Below are positions 7,540-8,767 of a DNA stretch of 8,767 bases, piece after piece. Both the position numbers and the translations under genes were made by a program. Under the pieces are notes generated by a model. It was not told the DNA's origin. It made no database searches and was given only the letters and a program-made list of their open reading frames with translations. This DNA is from Bacteroidales bacterium. Its GTDB lineage: Bacteria; Bacteroidota; Bacteroidia; Bacteroidales; VadinHA17. The stretch is from positions 1 to 8,767 of the forward strand of contig JABUEV010000076.1 of assembly GCA_013314865.1 (NCBI GenBank). Reading direction: 5' to 3'. How positions within the stretch are numbered: the stretch's first letter is position 1; every line of letters starts with the position of its first letter.

Positions 7540-7557
7540 CTGTTAAATAATTAACAG
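7540..7557. promoter_or_regulatory. Inverted repeat matching a Rex-type redox operator
   Basis: CTGTTAA-ATAA-TTAACAG is a perfect 7-bp inverted repeat with a 4-nt spacer, ending 45 nt before the ATG of the NuoE-like gene. The inner TGTTAA-N4-TTAACA equals the core of the Rex operator described for Clostridia and relatives (TTGTTAANNNNTTAACAA); only the outermost T/A pair is replaced by C/G. Rex is an NADH/NAD+-sensing repressor of fermentation and hydrogenase genes, which suits an NADH-linked operon. The same bases can be read as TGTTA-N6-TAACA, a Crp/Fnr-family geometry, so the regulator is not settled. No rex gene is in the window. Confidence 0.5.
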
Positions 7558-7602
7558 ATGGCAGGGAAATGTTTTATTAACTATCTAAAAAACTAATAAG
7601 AA

Positions 7603-8067
7603 ATGTATCAAGTTGGAAATCTGGTAAAGGAATTAACCAACAAACACGGACGTTCAAGGGCTAGCCTGATGCCGATTTTGCAGGGTATAGTTGAAAAGCA
7701 CAATTACCTGACTGACGAGGCTATGGTGGAAGTGGCAAAAGAGCTGGAAATTTCTGCTGCAGAAGTATATGGTACAGCTTCCTTTTATTCATTTCTCGAC
7801 ACAAAGCCAAGAGGTAAATATGTAATAAGGGTCTGTAAAACAATTACCTGTTCAATGAAAGGAAAAAACGAGATACTTCAGACTCTGGAAGATATGCTTA
7901 AAATAAGGGTAGGGGAAACCACATCCGATATGATGTTCAGCCTGCTCGAGACCAACTGTATTGGATGGTGTCACAAAGCTCCTGCTATCCTGATAAATGA
8001 AATGCCCTATACGGAGCTTACTCCTGAAAAGGTGGTGGAGATAATAAAAAGTTATATGCAGAAATAA
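7603..8067 (+). CDS. nuoE: NuoE/HydC-like [2Fe-2S] subunit of an NAD(H)-linked oxidoreductase
   Basis: A 154-aa member of the complex I 24-kDa subunit family (NuoE, HoxE, HydC, HndA); the symbol is a family label, not proof of complex I. It has an N-terminal helical part (about 1-65, with AAEVYGTASFYSF), then a thioredoxin-like fold binding one [2Fe-2S] cluster through Cys78 and Cys83 (VCKTITC, C-x4-C) and Cys119 and Cys123 (ETNCIGWC, C-x3-C), followed by the conserved HKAPAI. All four ligands are present and the length is typical. The start ATG 7603 follows an A-rich leader (aataagaa) usual for this phylum. The NuoF-like gene follows after 13 nt, and together they form an NADH dehydrogenase module feeding a third subunit beyond the window. 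Bacteroidota complex I often lacks NuoEFG, so a hydrogenase or formate dehydrogenase partner is more likely than complex I; that part is inference. Confidence 0.9.
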   Translation: MYQVGNLVKELTNKHGRSRASLMPILQGIVEKHNYLTDEAMVEVAKELEISAAEVYGTASFYSFLDTKPRGKYVIRVCKTITCSMKGKNEILQTLEDMLKIRVGETTSDMMFSLLETNCIGWCHKAPAILINEMPYTELTPEKVVEIIKSYMQK

Positions 8068-8080
8068 ATCCTACTAAATC

Positions 8081-8767
8081 ATGAAGAACAAAGGATTAAA
8101 CAAGGTAGATCTTATATTTGAAAAGGTTGATCCGAAGGAAGTGCTTCTGAAGGCCTCCAAAATGAGCAGTGACGAAATTATTCAGCAGGTGCTTGAATCC
8201 GGATTAAAGGGAAGAGGAGGAGCCGGTTTCCCCACTGGTCTAAAATGGAAATATACGGCCGCTGAAAAGAGTCCTGAAAAATACGTTGTTTGCAATGCTG
8301 ATGAAGGAGAGCCCGGTACATTCAAAGACAGGGAAATCCTTGACAAGGTTGCTTACAAAGTGTTTGGAGGAATGGCTATAGCAGGCCGGGCAATCGGAGC
8401 CAAGGAAGGTATCGTTTACCTGCGCGGGGAATACAAGTTTTTACTCCCTCAGCTTCTTAAGGAACTTAATTCATTTCATAAACTGCTCGATGAATTAGGA
8501 TATGATTTCAGAATCAGGTTCTGCATGGGTAGCGGAGCATATATCTGCGGTGAGGAGAGTGCGCTTTTTGAATCAATCCAGGGTGAAAGGGGTGAACCCC
8601 GCAATAAGCCTCCATATCCTACCACATCAGGTGTGTTTTTCAAACCCACTTCAATAAATAATGTGGAGACTCTGGTTACGGTAATGATGATTATCAAACA
8701 GGGTGCTGAGGCTTTTGTACAACTTGGAACTAAGGATTCAAGAGGATCAAAAGTGTTTTCTGTTTCA
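8081..8767 (+). CDS. nuoF: NuoF/HydB-like NADH-binding FMN subunit (3' partial)
   Basis: The first 229 codons of a complex I 51-kDa-type subunit; the frame is open to the last base. The symbol names the family only (NuoF, HoxF, HydB, HndC). Visible motifs are GRGGAGFPTGLKW (residues about 44-56, NADH/FMN glycine-rich site), CNADEGEPGTFKDRE (FMN contact), YLRGEY, and GAYICGEESALFESIQGERGEPRNKPPYP in pieces along residues about 150-180. The C-terminal SLBB and [4Fe-4S] parts lie outside. ATG 8081 is fixed by an in-frame TAA at 8075-8077, so there is no room for the N-terminal thioredoxin-like [2Fe-2S] domain found in HydB and HndC of known bifurcating or NADP-reducing hydrogenases. Only about 43 residues precede the glycine-rich motif, as in plain NuoF. 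It should oxidise NADH or reduce NAD+, exchanging electrons with the NuoE-like partner. The third subunit is unknown. Confidence 0.9.
   Translation, partial: MKNKGLNKVDLIFEKVDPKEVLLKASKMSSDEIIQQVLESGLKGRGGAGFPTGLKWKYTAAEKSPEKYVVCNADEGEPGTFKDREILDKVAYKVFGGMAIAGRAIGAKEGIVYLRGEYKFLLPQLLKELNSFHKLLDELGYDFRIRFCMGSGAYICGEESALFESIQGERGEPRNKPPYPTTSGVFFKPTSINNVETLVTVMMIIKQGAEAFVQLGTKDSRGSKVFSVS

Noticed and set aside
8476..8697. Minus-strand 73-codon frame
   Set aside because: It is antisense to the conserved NuoF motifs (GAYICGEESALFESIQGERGEP), so it is a shadow.

Overview
The window reads as chromosome from an anaerobic or facultative member of the Bacteroidota, probably a Bacteroidales/Marinilabiliales-type organism. 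This is inferred from moderately AT-rich DNA, A-rich leaders mostly lacking Shine-Dalgarno sites, a small outer-membrane protein with the LKNGS-type N-terminal module common in this phylum, and an LVIVD-repeat lipoprotein. No rRNA, tRNA, CRISPR array, insertion sequence or phage gene is visible.

Bases 1-5295 hold a compact plus-strand operon for building the NiFe(CN)2CO centre of [NiFe]-hydrogenases, in the order hypF (5' end cut by the window), hypC, hypD, hypE, hypA, hypB. Spacing is 1 nt (F-C), 11 nt (C-D), an ATGA overlap (D-E), 10 nt (E-A) and a 53-nt overlap (A-B). All six proteins keep their diagnostic residues. HypF supplies the carbamoyl group, HypE carries it on its C-terminal cysteine and dehydrates it to cyanide, HypC/HypD assemble the Fe(CN)2CO unit, and HypA/HypB deliver nickel. 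The structural hydrogenase genes are not here and probably lie upstream of base 1 or elsewhere.

Bases 5253-7333 hold two cell-envelope genes that interrupt the hydrogenase theme: a minus-strand outer-membrane beta-barrel protein whose 3' end overlaps hypB tail-to-tail by 43 nt, and a divergent plus-strand LVIVD-repeat propeller lipoprotein closed by a strong intrinsic terminator (7361-7400).

Bases 7401-8767 hold a second redox operon: an A/T-rich leader with a perfect 7+7 inverted repeat (7540-7557) matching the core of the Rex (NADH/NAD+ sensor) operator, then a NuoE/HydC-like [2Fe-2S] subunit and the first 229 codons of a NuoF/HydB-like NADH-FMN subunit running off the window. Such an E-F pair normally passes electrons between NAD(H) and a further subunit, either a NuoG-like/[FeFe]-hydrogenase HydA, a HoxU/[NiFe] module or a formate dehydrogenase. 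The gene after base 8767 will decide which.

Most of the window is well-known biology. The most useful leads are the Rex-type operator in front of the NADH-linked operon and the short N-terminus of the NuoF-like protein, which lacks the ferredoxin-like extension of typical bifurcating HydB.
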